NCBI GenBank assembly: GCA_034670405.1
Contig: JAXDDX010000046.1
Location: 62,001-126,000 of the forward strand
Origin: Hoplostethus atlanticus
Lineage: Eukaryota > Chordata > Actinopteri > Trachichthyiformes > Trachichthyidae
Direction of reading: 5' to 3'
DNA length: 64,000 nucleotides
Below the pieces are notes generated by a model. That model made no database searches. It was given only the letters and a program-made list of their open reading frames with translations, and was not told the origin of the DNA. This document shows positions 46,630 to 59,275 of the stretch, one piece after another. A program made the translations under genes and the position numbers. How positions within the stretch are numbered: position 1 is the first letter of the stretch; each line of letters opens with the position of its first letter.

Positions 46630-48899
46630 AATGCCACCAAACAAAAACGATGTCGCATTCGTTCTTAAAAGCATCCTGTAATGACAGAAGAGCAGCTTCT
46701 CTGTGACCTGCAGTAACAGACAGGCTACATATTCCACCATTAGCTTCTTCTCAGGTGGAGGGGGGTCTGAGGGATCAGGTGTAAGTATTTGACCATGCAC
46801 AAGGGGAGTCTTCCTTTCCAAGATAAATGGATGAGCCTGACATCAGCAGGTCATCTGCAATAAGTATTCATGATTAATGTCTTTAAAGAAGAATCACCGA
46901 TGGGACACTTTAAGCTGATCAGGAAACCAAGCTGTGATATGATGAATGAAGTCACGTTTGAGTAAGAATACACACTTTGAACCCTATGGCACATGGGGAG
47001 GCTCCTTGCCGGCCTAAATGGCCTCAGTATAAATAGATGATTGATCTTTTTGATTTATGTTTTTTAATGTAATACAACGCATTTTAAATAAACTTTGAGT
47101 TTTATTTTTCAATGAAGTTTGACCAATATAGATGTCTCACCTTGATTGGAAGAGAGCATGAACTTGTACATGAACTTGTATTATGGCACTGGAGTTGGCA
47201 TTGGCATTTTCTGTGCTTGGAAATTATGAACCAGTCAAAAAGCAGCAATTACCTCAGGCAATCTGGTGGGTTTTTTTTTTCTCTTTATATATACCACAAC
47301 GGCTCATTCATTCTGGTTCCAAGTCATTCCTCAGGCTCACTGTGGCATGACATAAACACATACATCATCCACAGAGCTCAGCTACTCTATAAACACCTCT
47401 TTGGCGGTGCACCTTTGATAACGCACAAAACTCAAGTAACCCCAAAGCAATGATCAATGATCAGCAAATGAGAGGAGATGCCAATTAGCAAGATTATCTC
47501 TGAAAGCACACAGTCCAATATTTTGAAGAGTGATCGTCTATCTGTCAATATGCAAAAAGACCCACTGAGCCATTTTACGTTGATTAGCGTTTAAATGATG
47601 TAAAGCGTCTAGGCTAAAATTAGGAAGGTTTACTAGACGTCTACGAGAATTAAAGCTTTATCTTGTACATATGGACGGCTCTGGTGCATGTGTCTGATAT
47701 TTAGAGCTGCTTACAGCTGCATTGTTTAAATATGTAATAATGTATTTACTACTTGGGCTATTCACAGTCAAAAACATCCTGGGCGATATGAGAGCTAAAG
47801 CATAGACCTGACGTTGAAATCTCATCTAATGCTCAGTGGGGATGCAGGGAGGAACAGTTCCAGTGGCTTTCAGTGTACAGCAAAGTGATACTGTTAGAGA
47901 TGTTTGACTGGTATTATGTACAATATAGTGTGTCACAGAACTGATGTCTCAAACAATGATGAAAGAAAGCCCTCGCCATACAAATTTCAGGTTCCATGGC
48001 AAAGAACATCTACAGTATATTATTATCATCTCAAATCCCCATGTTACATTCTATTCTTTTTATTCTATCCTCTCTCTTGGTCTCTCTTCCATTTCCAAAA
48101 GGGATAAAAAAAATGAACAAGATGCATTGTTTGCTCATCTATTCCCATTTCTCAAAATGTCCGGCCTCCTGTTGGTTTGAGGGCTAGGGCTCTTTGACCA
48201 CCACCATGGTTGCAATCCCTCCCACGTGGGAGAGAATGGCATGACATTTACCAGAGCTCCAAGGCGGTAATACATTTTTTTGAAATGGCAGGGCTGGAAT
48301 ATACAGGGCTGAAAGGACCCACGCTGGGGCCCACCGGGACTCCTTCACACTCGCCCGCTAAGTCCATTCAGATGGGGGCAGTAATTACAGGAATGGGGGC
48401 AAAGCTGAACTAATTCATACAAGGTGCAAAGCTTTCGCAGACTAAATGTCGGTCAGTTTACTGTTGGAACACTCGCTGGATTTAACCATGAAATTATGAC
48501 TCAGATGTTTGATTTGTTTTATATACAAGTCAGTACCATTGATTTACAGTGCCCACGGTGACCTCATCGTGCGAAATGATCAATCTGATAATGACTTCAT
48601 CACCGGGGCTTTAACTTGAGGTGATTAATTACACACACATATCAACATCTAATGCCATGCATCTTGGGAGGGAAGTTAATCATCGATTGCACTAAAAATG
48701 CACTCATATACACAGCTGTCAATGTCATGATGTGTAGATGTGGACCAACCCGTTTATTTTGTAGAATATTATACTCACTGGGCATTTGAGCACAATGCGA
48801 TACGAATCTAGACCACTTCACCGACGATCCCGTTTTTATCATCGCACAGGAAATATGTCCATTATGCTACGCGTCCCTATCGTCCCACCACCACACAGC
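46630..48899. other. Gene-free stretch
   Basis: No gene. A 113-codon plus frame (47112-47453) contains a 'aacttgtacatgaacttgta' type short duplication and matches no family. Confidence 0.5.
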
Positions 48900-49220
48900 T
48901 GAAACTCAGTCCCCCTCCTGTAATTGTGAACTGGCTCTTTTTTCAAAGTAATGCTGCCGCCACACCAACAGTACAATTATAATAACTTTTCTTTTGCCCC
49001 ACATCAACAATTCTACCGTGTGGAAAAGGCTGAATTGCAACCAGGCCTGCCATTACTTGGAGTCACACGGAAAGCCATTGCATTTGCATAGCATTGTGAA
49101 GTACATTTATTTACATCGATAGGCATTTTTCCGTGAAAATATTGTTGGTAGAACACCTTTGGGAGCAATAACCTACAGCTTCAAGGCCATATTTTGTGAT
49201 TTTAATTGGATGGCTTCACA
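48900..49220. other. Conserved-noncoding-like sequence (candidate)
   Basis: Unique text with an octamer-like ATTTGCAT (49082-49089), several AATTATAAT/TTAATTGG cores and no simple repeats. Enhancer-like in look only. Confidence 0.2.
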
Positions 49221-49627
49221 GCGGCATTGAGAGAGGTCTCTGTTGCAACACAAAAGGGAAACTAAAAATACCACTGCCCTTTCTTTATTCCCATAAACAC
49301 TACAATTGCTCTACAGTGACATGAGAACTTTTCTAAACTCAGTGAATACCATAAAAGTACTTATTAACTGAAGTTAGAAGTTGAAATTGGCCAAAAACAA
49401 GTTAAGAAATTGATGTTTGTCTCCTTTGCCTGCTTGTATATCTGTCTGCTTGTCAGTTCTTTTTATTGTTTAGGCAATTTCAAATGTCTGAGACAGAAAC
49501 CAAAAACACCTCGGTAGGGTGGCGCTGAAACAGTCATAATCAAAATCATATCTCAGCATCTTTGATATGAGAGCTGACCCCCCTGTGCACATGGAAATCA
49601 ATCTCTTTGACTGGCACTGAGATGCTA
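49221..49627. other. Gene-free stretch
   Basis: Nothing identified. Confidence 0.5.
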
Positions 49628-49645
49628 TTTTTTTTTTTTTTTTTT
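49628..49645 (+). repeat. Poly(T) run, 18 bases
   Basis: T18 without a recognisable retroposon body beside it. Confidence 0.94.
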
Positions 49646-49849
49646 ACAGTGCATGAGTATAAAGACAGTGAATTATTTTCCCAAAGACCTTCTTTCCTTC
49701 TCAACTTTTTCATTTTTTTTTTCATTTCAGCTCAAAACACTTTACATATCATTCTCTCTATGGAAAAACAACAGTTTGTAATCTGTTCCTTTACAGAGAA
49801 AGGCCTTCAACACATTGGTTGAAGGAGTGTGTGAGGAAATGTGAATCTA

Positions 49850-49962
49850 TCTGTGTGTGTGCGTGAGCATGTCTGCGTGTGAGAGAGTGAATGGCAGCAA
49901 GTGATCGAGTGAGAGATTAATTGGGTGAGTGAGCGAGTGAGCGAGTGAGCATATGAGTGTGT
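49850..49962. repeat. GTGA-rich degenerate microsatellite
   Basis: Cryptically simple sequence of gtgt, gtga and gagc units. The clean part (49925-49950) alternates GAGT and GAGC. Confidence 0.85.
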
Positions 49963-50713
49963 AGATACTTGAGAAAGACTTTATTGCTTATCAGCCTAAA
50001 TCACAAAGTGCTGCTGCAACAGAGAAGAGCGTCCCATTCCCCCTAATTGAGACCCTGTAACTCCTATTTGCCCAAATGAAATTCTAGTATCGTGTGGTCA
50101 CTGGACCCGAAACCTCTGCCCACAGGAAGTGACGAATTGACGCTTAGGAGTGAAATGCAAACTGCCTTCTAAACAGCAGCGAGCAAGCACACCGTCCAGG
50201 GAAAGCTGGTCTCACCAACGCTAGATCGTTTACCTCTCTCGTCACGTAGGGAGCACAGACCGGCCGGCTTGGTAAACATGATCTTTCTGAGCACTGAAGT
50301 TCAAACTGTTTACAAACACTTTCTGTTTGGAAGCTTCCAACATGCGATGTTGTCTAGTGTAGCTTTAAATATTGACTTGTGAGTTTTAGCAAGAGAAATA
50401 TCAAAGTAGAAATCTACAATCTATTGGAAATTGGACCAAAGGCTAACCCTGACACAGATCCTCTGCTGACAACTGTAATACTATCAGGTTCATTCTGAGG
50501 AGGTGTTAGTTATGCAGTTAATGGATACGGTATAGGATTTCAGGTTCCTGTTGTTGCGGAGGTTAAGGCCCTTTAAAAGCCACCATGAGCCAGTTATTCA
50601 GTACTGCTCCGCTTCCTCCTTGTAATGAATCTTACCGTGAGGTTTCACTGAAAAGTAACCCTCAGAGTGACAGCTCGAAAGGTGTAGAGGAGGACCGAAT
50701 TGGTCTGTTGTGT

Positions 50714-50738
50714 AAAATTTAAAATTTAAAATTTAAAA
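50714..50738. repeat. (AAAATTT)n tandem heptamer
   Basis: Three and a half perfect copies. Confidence 0.94.
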
Positions 50739-51097
50739 CTTTATGTTTCATTGTCCTTTATATGAGAAGTGTGTTTGGTAGCAAAATTACTTCTGCTCAA
50801 TTCGTTTGGTAGAATGATTATGAAAGATTTGAAATAAGTGGAGTCTATATGGCACATTTAATCTATCACTCCTGGGAAAACCACCAGTGTACTTTGTTTG
50901 TTCACTTGAGGTTTTTTTTGTGATGTTTGTTATACACAAACTACAACTTGAATAATGGAAGTGTCTGGTAAGCCCTAGGGGGTATGAGACTGAAATATAA
51001 TCAATCAACGGGTAGATGTTAAATAACGTAACGCTAGAGGAGATTCTCGTGGTGTCACAAATGCAGATACTCATCGACAAAGGGACTGTACTGGGTT

Positions 51098-51115
51098 ACA
51101 TATATATATATATAC
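51098..51115. repeat. (AT)n microsatellite
   Basis: Eighteen bases of alternating A and T ending in ACAC. Confidence 0.9.
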
Positions 51116-51334
51116 ACTAATAATAAAGTTTGTTTTAACCTACTTAGAGTACTACATGGTTGGGGTTACGCATCAACAATTCATAGTGTCAAATGTCATT
51201 CTCATAAAAGTATTCTAAACTGAACTTCATATACTTTTCTCTGATTGTGTAAACTGTGTGGCACTGATTGTACTCGCAAATACAATTCGACCCGGGTCTG
51301 AAAGGGACAAGTCTAGTGAAGTACAACCCTCTTC

Positions 51335-51369
51335 ATTAATTGCATGCCTCCTATCTCCATGCAATTAAT
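51335..51369. repeat. Perfect 12-bp inverted repeat with POU/homeodomain-like arms
   Basis: ATTAATTGCATG (51335-51346) and CATGCAATTAAT (51358-51369) flank an 11-nt spacer. Each arm joins a TAATT homeodomain core to a TTGCAT half-octamer. The surrounding 51290-51440 is unique and free of simple repeats, so a regulatory role is conceivable. The geometry is observed; the factor class is inference. Confidence 0.9.
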
Positions 51370-54300
51370 ATAACTTTTTGAAAAGATGATGTTGCCATTC
51401 AAGCATTGTAATCATCTTTGATCCCCCTTAAGTTGACAGAAAGCAGGAAATACCTACAATTTTAATTAAAGCTGCATATCATGAAATGTGGGCGGTGTTC
51501 GTTTAATCACGCTTGAGTAGTAAATGAGTCCATTTGGATGTTGCGTGATATAGTGACACAGAATCAAATATAATGAGCAGTAAAATTTTATTCTGTTGGA
51601 AAAATCGTTCTGCATGAAGTATAGAGAACTGCAGCATTATAAGATAATCCATAAAAAACACATGAAATATTAATAGATTTTAATGATTGATGCAAAGATA
51701 ATTGGAATGTCAGAAATGAAGAAGTGTAGTTGAGCAGAGGTGTTAATAGTTGAGCTATGGCAGGGATTCAATCAAACTATAGCCATAGCAAACTCGGTGA
51801 AAAAATGGCTTGCCTTGCAAACACAAAATTATGAAAACTTGAAAAATCTAACAATTGGATGCTATTCCTTTAACTATACCCAGAAGCAATTGCATAATAA
51901 AGGCATGATGGATGGATGGATATTATGAGGTACTGTATCTGTCTGCGCTGTAAATGCCATATAACTCCATAAAAAGTTAGCAACTCTCAGTCAAATTCAG
52001 TCAACTGGAGGAACGGAGGAAGTGCCAATAACAAAGTTCTGTAAATAGTTCCCGTGGAGCACTTGCAACTTGCAGCTGTTTGCTGTTGGCACGCTGTAAG
52101 AAGTACACACCTTGAAACTAAAAATAATTATGTGTCCAAACAAATTTCAAAATGTTTATAAATCATACAAATACGTACAAATTACATGAGTAAAATTATA
52201 AAACAAAAACTAACAAACGTATCCTTTTGAAAGGCACCGCACCTGCCTTTGCATGCCATGGCAACGGGGTTATTAGCATTGTAAATTGGGACTAGATGAT
52301 TGCCTTGATTGACTCTCTCACAGAGAAACAATTTCTTTGCACAAATGTGTGAAAGAATATGTGCAGTGCTGAAAAACCACACAGTACGGAGTGTATTTGT
52401 GGCAGTGCCTCCAGATGAATTGTCAAAGTAGGGCCACAATGTGAACCAGAATAGAGATAGTTCCTTTATCCGTGCCAACAAAAAACTAGATTTGCTCTTA
52501 CCAAGGCCATATAATCTAAGGCCCACTCAAGAGCCAGGGGTGAATCAATTATCAGCTCTCCAGTATTTAAATTAGCCTTACCCCCAAGTCATTTGAATAC
52601 AATAAATAGGTCAGTGGGAACTAAATTGATTCAGTCCATCCCACGGGTTGCTGTGGAGAAAGAAGCTTTAGCTTTGGTCCACACATTGGACAAGTGGCCT
52701 TCCTACTGTTCATCACACAGCGCATGTACTGTATAGAAGTCCAGAAGCACCAGGTCAATTCACTTTATAATTGAATTTGGTCACTATTCAATCCCAATTC
52801 AAACCTGAAAAGCTTTAGAATTGATCTGAATTGAGCACGCTCAAAGCAGCACAAAGGTTCTTAAACTGTGGGACTTGAGGATTAAATGGGAAAATCTGTA
52901 ACAAAGAAATCTGAAGATAACACTACGCAGGGTGGAGGTATTCCACAATGTTTGAAACAGCCAGCCTCGCCACTACGCTTTCTTCTTACACATCACAATC
53001 TATAAAATTGACTGTATCCCCCCGGAGCATCTCAGTGGAAGACCTTGCATTGAAATATTCCTCATTACAGCACTTCAAAAGTTAGTTTGTTGTTCCTCAT
53101 TTTGCAACAGCTCATATTTTGCTGCTGAGGTTGGTTATCAATAGCTAAAGGTTCCTCCATCAGCACAAAACAAGTACAACGGGAGGTGAACTCTAACCTG
53201 AAGGAATTCCCCCTCGATAGCTCAGAAGATGTCCCGCAAATCAGCAAAGACAAGGGTGTAACAATATACCTGAAGACAATCGACTGTCAATCACAGAGCA
53301 AAACACCTCCTTGAACAGATTGCTATTCTTGTCACGTCACGCCTCTTGTACTGTACAATAACACTGCAGAGCGGAGCGGCAGGCTGCGCAGAGGTGTCCC
53401 AGTTTCATAAATGAGCTGCAATGCATATGCATGCGAAGAAATCAGTTGCTCCACAGCATCAAAATGGAAAAGGTCCTTATGTAACTAGTGGGACTCAATA
53501 TTGTGACACATTAGCAGGTTAAGAACATATTTTTCGTACGTATTGAGTATTTCAACGTTGCAGTTTAATTCCTTGGTCTCCATCATAGTTTATAGATAGA
53601 CTCGTGGATACAGTAAGTCAAAGTCTGCAGGTCAGTTATTTTCACCCACACAAATCCAGGCAGAGCTACGCTGACTGAGAGGAAGGGCTGACTGAGATGT
53701 GGCTCCCTCCCACATTGATGCTATTGACTCATGCTTCTCTATATCTAAATAGAGTTAATGACTATTACATGAACCTGTAATGTGTAAAAGGGCAGCAAGC
53801 AGATGGTCAGATGGAAATTGACGATAGGTTTAGGAGTCATTAGCAATGATACTCTCAGGAAGCTCAGAAGTGCTGAGGAGCAGCATTGCGAGGGTGATCT
53901 GCTGTGCTGGCTGTCTCTGAGGCTCCCGGGAACCACATGTGGTGGGGACCTACCGTCGTGAAAGTCTGTGTATTAAATGATGGGTTATGTGGTAATTGTC
54001 TGGTATGCTACTATACAAGATCAGATAGTGTGATCAGTGCTAGTTGTTGAGCGCTTTTGTACACTGCGCCAAGGTGTAGCTCATTAGTGTTCCCCGGTGT
54101 GATCTTGTTTCTATCCAGAGAGTGACCGTTTTGGGAATATCAGGAAAAAACAGGAAGCTGCCAAATTAGCTTTCATAAGTCTGGTTAGATCTTGTCATGC
54201 TTCAGAAGCAAAATTAGTTTGTGGAAAGAGTTTCCTACCCGCAGTAACAATTACTTTTTACAGTTGAGCTAATCAGAGATTTGTTGTTATGTTGCGTTGA

Positions 54301-54464
54301 CTGTTTTAAAGGCTTTAATTGATGAAACAGCTCCTACGTCCAGACATTTTGTTGCGGGATTTAACGGCCCTCCGAGCAAACAATCGTTTAAATTCAATTA
54401 TCACCACAAAATGGCACACTTGAAAACAACCCATTTTAAAGCTTTGTTTTTTTACAGTCTATTA
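51370..54464. other. Gene-free stretch
   Basis: About 3.1 kb without a supported gene. A (GATG)4-like run lies at 51909-51922. A 114-codon minus frame (52182-52526) lies in unique, enhancer-like text and matches no family. Confidence 0.5.
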
Positions 54465-54570
54465 ATGTGCAATGACCATATCCAGTACCGTATATATTGC
54501 ACGTTGGTCATTGCACATAGGTCAACACTACATATGCTGTGAATAAAACGGCATCATTAGCACAAAGCTT
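54439..54570. repeat. Nested inverted repeat with perfect 14-bp core
   Basis: ATGTGCAATGACCA (54465-54478) is the exact complement of TGGTCATTGCACAT (54505-54518), with a 26-nt spacer. Outside it AAGCTTTGT (54439-54447) pairs with ACAAAGCTT (54562-54570). It could be an eroded foldback element or a cruciform-forming site. Confidence 0.85.
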
Positions 54571-57500
54571 GCCATAATGATATTATGGTATTCAGAGAAT
54601 TTCATGATTAGCAATTAGTGGTCATTGTATTACGGTCGGTGCAACTCAAATCAGACAGAAGTGTCTACACTCACCTATCCTGAGGCATCGCAAATAAAAT
54701 ATCCCCCTGGATTCAGACATGATTAATGTCTGTCGCAGGAAGGGCTGCAATGGCAGATTAGGCATGATTATGAGTGGGCTCATTTATTTTCAACATGTCA
54801 TTATCTTTCTCAACATTGACTAAGCAAATGGCAAGAGCGTGCTTATGACTATGGATGTGAACTGTTTATTAGATCATTAGTAGTAAAATGTTGCTGAAAA
54901 ATGACAAAATGAAAGAAAAACCTAAGGTGCTTTAAAGTATAGTAATTTTACTGTGGATTATGGTGTCAAATTCAATCACGATGTGTCACTGCATCATTTT
55001 ACAGTTATCTGTGGTTACCAAATTAAACCATTGGTATCAGACATTTATATCAAACTCAGAGTTGCAGCAAGGACTTCTATGAGCCCTGACAATATCTGAT
55101 GCTGCCAAATAACCCTCAGTACCTTGACAAATCTTTGAAGGTGAGTCCAGTCATATACACTATGGTTATTTAAAAATCTTCAAGACCTGAAAATACTTTC
55201 TACAAGCTCCATGGGCACAGGAACACCCCACCACACCCATCAGCACCAAAGAAAAAAAAATAGCACAGTTTGGGCTAAAATAAGCAAAAACGTGAGGAAA
55301 TGATCAATTCTGAGAGTTTGAAACCTCTGCTGAAGATTATTGGCTAAAATAAAATATTGGGCAAAAAATTCCACTGGCACTAAATACAGGCATATTTAAG
55401 GTTTATAGAATTGCAGTTAGATAACATGCCAGACCTCCAACCTCCAGTTTGCACACCCCAACCTCCCACATCATTCTTAGCTTTCCCCCACTCATGGCAC
55501 CCTGATATCACTATCAAACATCTTGTACCTGCCGTCATTAATTCCCGTTTTCGTGTTTTTAAAAAAAAAAACGTAATTATGAAAACACAAATGTTCAAAG
55601 ATTGTCTTCCTGTATTACTATGCATATTATCATTTCACCATTCTAGTAAATTCTGATGAGCCTTGTTGAGCAAATGTGAATAATTGATAAGTGTTTTCCA
55701 ATGAGTTGATTGTCACAAATCAAGACAAATAGAGCGGAATAGAATCATGAAATATTCACTGGAGTATCGGCCTGAAAATACAATTAATTCCAATGTCACT
55801 TTTTACATGGATGTCCTCATTCTGACAAGGTAACTTGACATTCAGGTAAGGGACAGCAAATAATCAGTGTATTTGAAATTTGAACATTTAGAAATGTGTC
55901 ATGCTGTTGTTGGGATTTTTTACCATAGCAACAGAAGAGTCTCGACCAGAGAGCACCAAGGCATTCAGGCCTATTAAAGTGCAGCAAACAGCAAGCGACA
56001 AGCCAGAAGGTCAAGGTTAGAAGATTATCATCAAGGCAACCTCCACTAACCTCCACTGTGTTCCTGACATTTCTCATAGTTGATAGTACAACGTATTTTT
56101 ATTAGGTTCTTTTGTTTTTTTGTTTTTTGTTTTGGTGCAGTTGTAAACACTACTGCAACCCCTTCTTGTAAACATCACACATTCTAACAAATGAGGTTTC
56201 AGCTCTAGTAAATGTCAGCTGCATACTAATAATATCAACACTGTTGCTCCCAAACTGAACCAAATGTTTGCAAAGACAGAGAAAATGTTTTTATGAACTA
56301 AAATGCACTTGTGTGATGGTAGTGTTCAGTTATAGGGGTTTCCTGTAGTTCACATCAGTTTTTAATTTTAAGGAAAAAAGTGCACGGAAATGATTACGTC
56401 TTGCAGATGTGGATGGGCAGTTGTTTCTTTTTTTCTCCCTTTCCCCCCATAACCCAATTCTGCATATTACAGCTTCAATTCAAAATAATAGAAATTAAAT
56501 CCTACTCTTTACAGCATGATGACTTAGTGCCATCTACTGTTAATAAAAAAAAACAGATTTCTTGGGGTTGCTATGCATATGAAGAACAATTTAGGGCAGG
56601 AGATCTCAGATTTTAAATAAAATATATAACGCATTCTCTATTTCTCTTCCCCAAAATTTCTTTTGACATATTTTGTTTTCAAATTTCAATTTTCTCTTGT
56701 ATTTTTACAAGAGAATTGATTTCTTGAGGTAAATAAATCTCCATTACTCCCTCACAGCTCTCTGTATAAAGAATGATTTTTTTTCCTATACAAATATGAC
56801 ACTGATTGATCAATTTTACATAATATATTATTTGTCATAAGCTTGATCTGCTTCAGTTTTATAATGTTGCAGAGCTGCTGGACGACATTATAGGCAGGTA
56901 CGTCTCCCAACGCGGCACAGGCCTACTGTATTAATACCATTTGTGCAGACGATCTTCCCTCAGAATTTCAATATGGCACCTCCTCCAATGAGTGTGTGTT
57001 GCTACCACTGACAAGTTGGATTGTGGGAGTTAGGTGTTCATTAGCATATCAGTGACACAGATTAACATACATTAACATACATTACCGTTGAATTAACCAT
57101 GGCATGTAGTAGAACTTGGAGAGGCATCTGAAAACAGGCTGCTCTGAAGTCATTTCAAGGAAGGAAACTCGCTGTTCTTGCATAGTAATCTTGTGCAGCT
57201 CGAGTATCAAGCCCATACAGTAGGTACAGTAGCAGCCTATGATATCTGCGCTCTCTCATCCAGCTTATTCATTGATTTTTCATATTCAGCATCTTCTGCA
57301 TCCTTGTCATGTCTGCTCTTCTCATTAGTGAAGGATTGGGTTGCGTTGTAATTTTAGAGTTTTATGTGCAGTTAGCTTACTTTGATTAATGTTGCTACCA
57401 TGAGCTACGGTATGTCTGCTCTACCTCCTCTTGTTAAGACAAATTATTCTAGCTCCAAAACAGAAGGATCACTTTAATTTGATAACTTCACACCAGCTAG

Positions 57501-59212
57501 TAAGCTGTGACCTATTACAAAATGGAAAAAGGATACGAGGACAATTTGAATTCCTCGTCTTCAGGGAGGCCAAACAGAGGCCCAATAATAGCAGCTAGAC
57601 ACAAGATAATTTGCTACAAATATGGCTAGCAGCTACCAGTTGGTCAAATTAGTTTTGCTAACAATGCGAACAAGCATTCCTTGGTTTACTGAAATATTTC
57701 CTTTACTAGACGACAACTTCCCAGTGAAGTAAAATAAGAAAAAAAACATTCCAATGTTATGGAGGCCCTCCCTTCCTTAAGGCCAGAAAGCTTAGAAACA
57801 TTGAATCAAAACATGTTTTCAAGAATAACATATCAATCAACCGAGCTGAAATATCCTCCTGGAGCCAGAATTCCAAACCCCTCTCAGCCAATATGGAGCA
57901 AATCCACAAAATGAATTGATAAATAGAGTGAGGGAGTCTCAAAGTGGGGGATTAAACTAACACATCAAATGTCACTGATTCCATTATCAGCATTTTGGTC
58001 ATGGCTACTTTTGTGGGTTGCTATCTCTGTGGAACACACAGCAGGGGTCCTATCTAGGCACAAACACAGATTCTGCCTTGGGCCCAGGTAGCATATTATG
58101 TGACGGTGCTCATGGAGATGAACACTAAGCAGATAATGCCCATACTTCCAATACTCGTCATTAACTCCTGACTGCCAGGCATATTATTATAGCCCTTATT
58201 GAAGCTTGGCCATATCATTGGCAGTGTGACTCTGGTGGTTCTGACCGCCTGTTCCACTCAGTTAAGAGTAAAATGAATAGTCTCCTTCTAAACACTATTT
58301 AAAGAGCCCTCAAAGTGCTCTGAAAGTAGTAATGTAATGAAAGCGCCATGCCTGCAACTGAAATGCAAGTGCCCAAGTGGCTAGCTTCAGTTGAAAAGGG
58401 TCATTTTAAAGGCAAGCTGCAGCACTTGATGGACAGCTTCTTCTCTGTGTTGCAACATGGAAAGGAGCTGACGACTTGAATTATATGGTCATTATAGCAG
58501 CCCAGTTTGGCTCTATGGACCAGCTGACACCTCCACAAAAAACATGACCCATCACATAACATGCTTTTTGGTACTCGAGAGTATGGGTATAATGAAAAGC
58601 ACTCCTGTTTTACTTTCACAGATTCCATAGCCGTAGACCTACTCTGAGTATCTAGGTAAAGCACTCAAAGCTTTTTTTTTTTCTGCAGAATCCTCCAATA
58701 GGGTTTCAGCCAACAAAAGTGTAGCACCACTAAAGAGTGACATATTGTTTCAGCTTGGAAAATTTGGTTATTTATGAATCAATAAAAATACTTAATTCAG
58801 CTCCCATTTCCAACATTTTACCCACTTGACACTATTGCTGTTTCATGCCAGTATGAGTCACAATATCTCTTTCAGCAAATAAATATGTCACCGACATGTG
58901 GCAGCTCAGCTAACCAAGCTAATTCACTTTAAATTTACAGGGAGCATTCAGACAATACAATTAATATGAATGCTATGACCGGTCAAAGTGATGAACATTT
59001 AGAGGAAGCTCTGAGTACTGTTTCAAACTTAATACTCATCCATGCTATAAAACTCAAAGGGTAAGGAGATATATTTATTTTATTTTGTTTCCGCTCAGTC
59101 GGGAAAATCGGATATGAACGAATTTTGAAATGAAACTGAATCATAAGATTTCAGCCTTTTTAAGCACCTTTAACACGAGAATAGCATCATTTTAGAGAAT
59201 GTTATCACCTGT
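54571..59212. other. Gene-free stretch
   Basis: About 4.6 kb with no gene or repeat copy recognised. Minor items: A12 at 55560-55571, T/G-rich text at 56108-56135, a duplicated 'attaacatac' at 57061-57080 and T12 at 58671-58682. Frames stay below 90 codons. Confidence 0.5.
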
Positions 59213-59275
59213 ATTTTTTAATTATTATTATTTATTTATTAATTATTTATTTATTATTTATTTATTATTATTTCT
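59213..59275. repeat. (TTA)n/(TTTA)n compound microsatellite
   Basis: About 60 bases of TTA and TTTA units in alternating blocks. Confidence 0.95.

Larger units (their letters stand above)
49963..51334. other. Gene-free stretch
   Basis: No gene. Text from 50070 to 50350 is GC-richer and resembles transposon-derived sequence, but no second copy or terminal repeat was found. Confidence 0.4.

Noticed and set aside
49925-49950. Regularly spaced short repeat considered as a CRISPR-like array
   Set aside because: Units are 4-8 bp with no spacers, and the sequence is eukaryotic.
50070-50350. GC-richer stretch suspected to be a transposon
   Set aside because: No terminal repeat, target-site duplication or second copy in the window could be shown.
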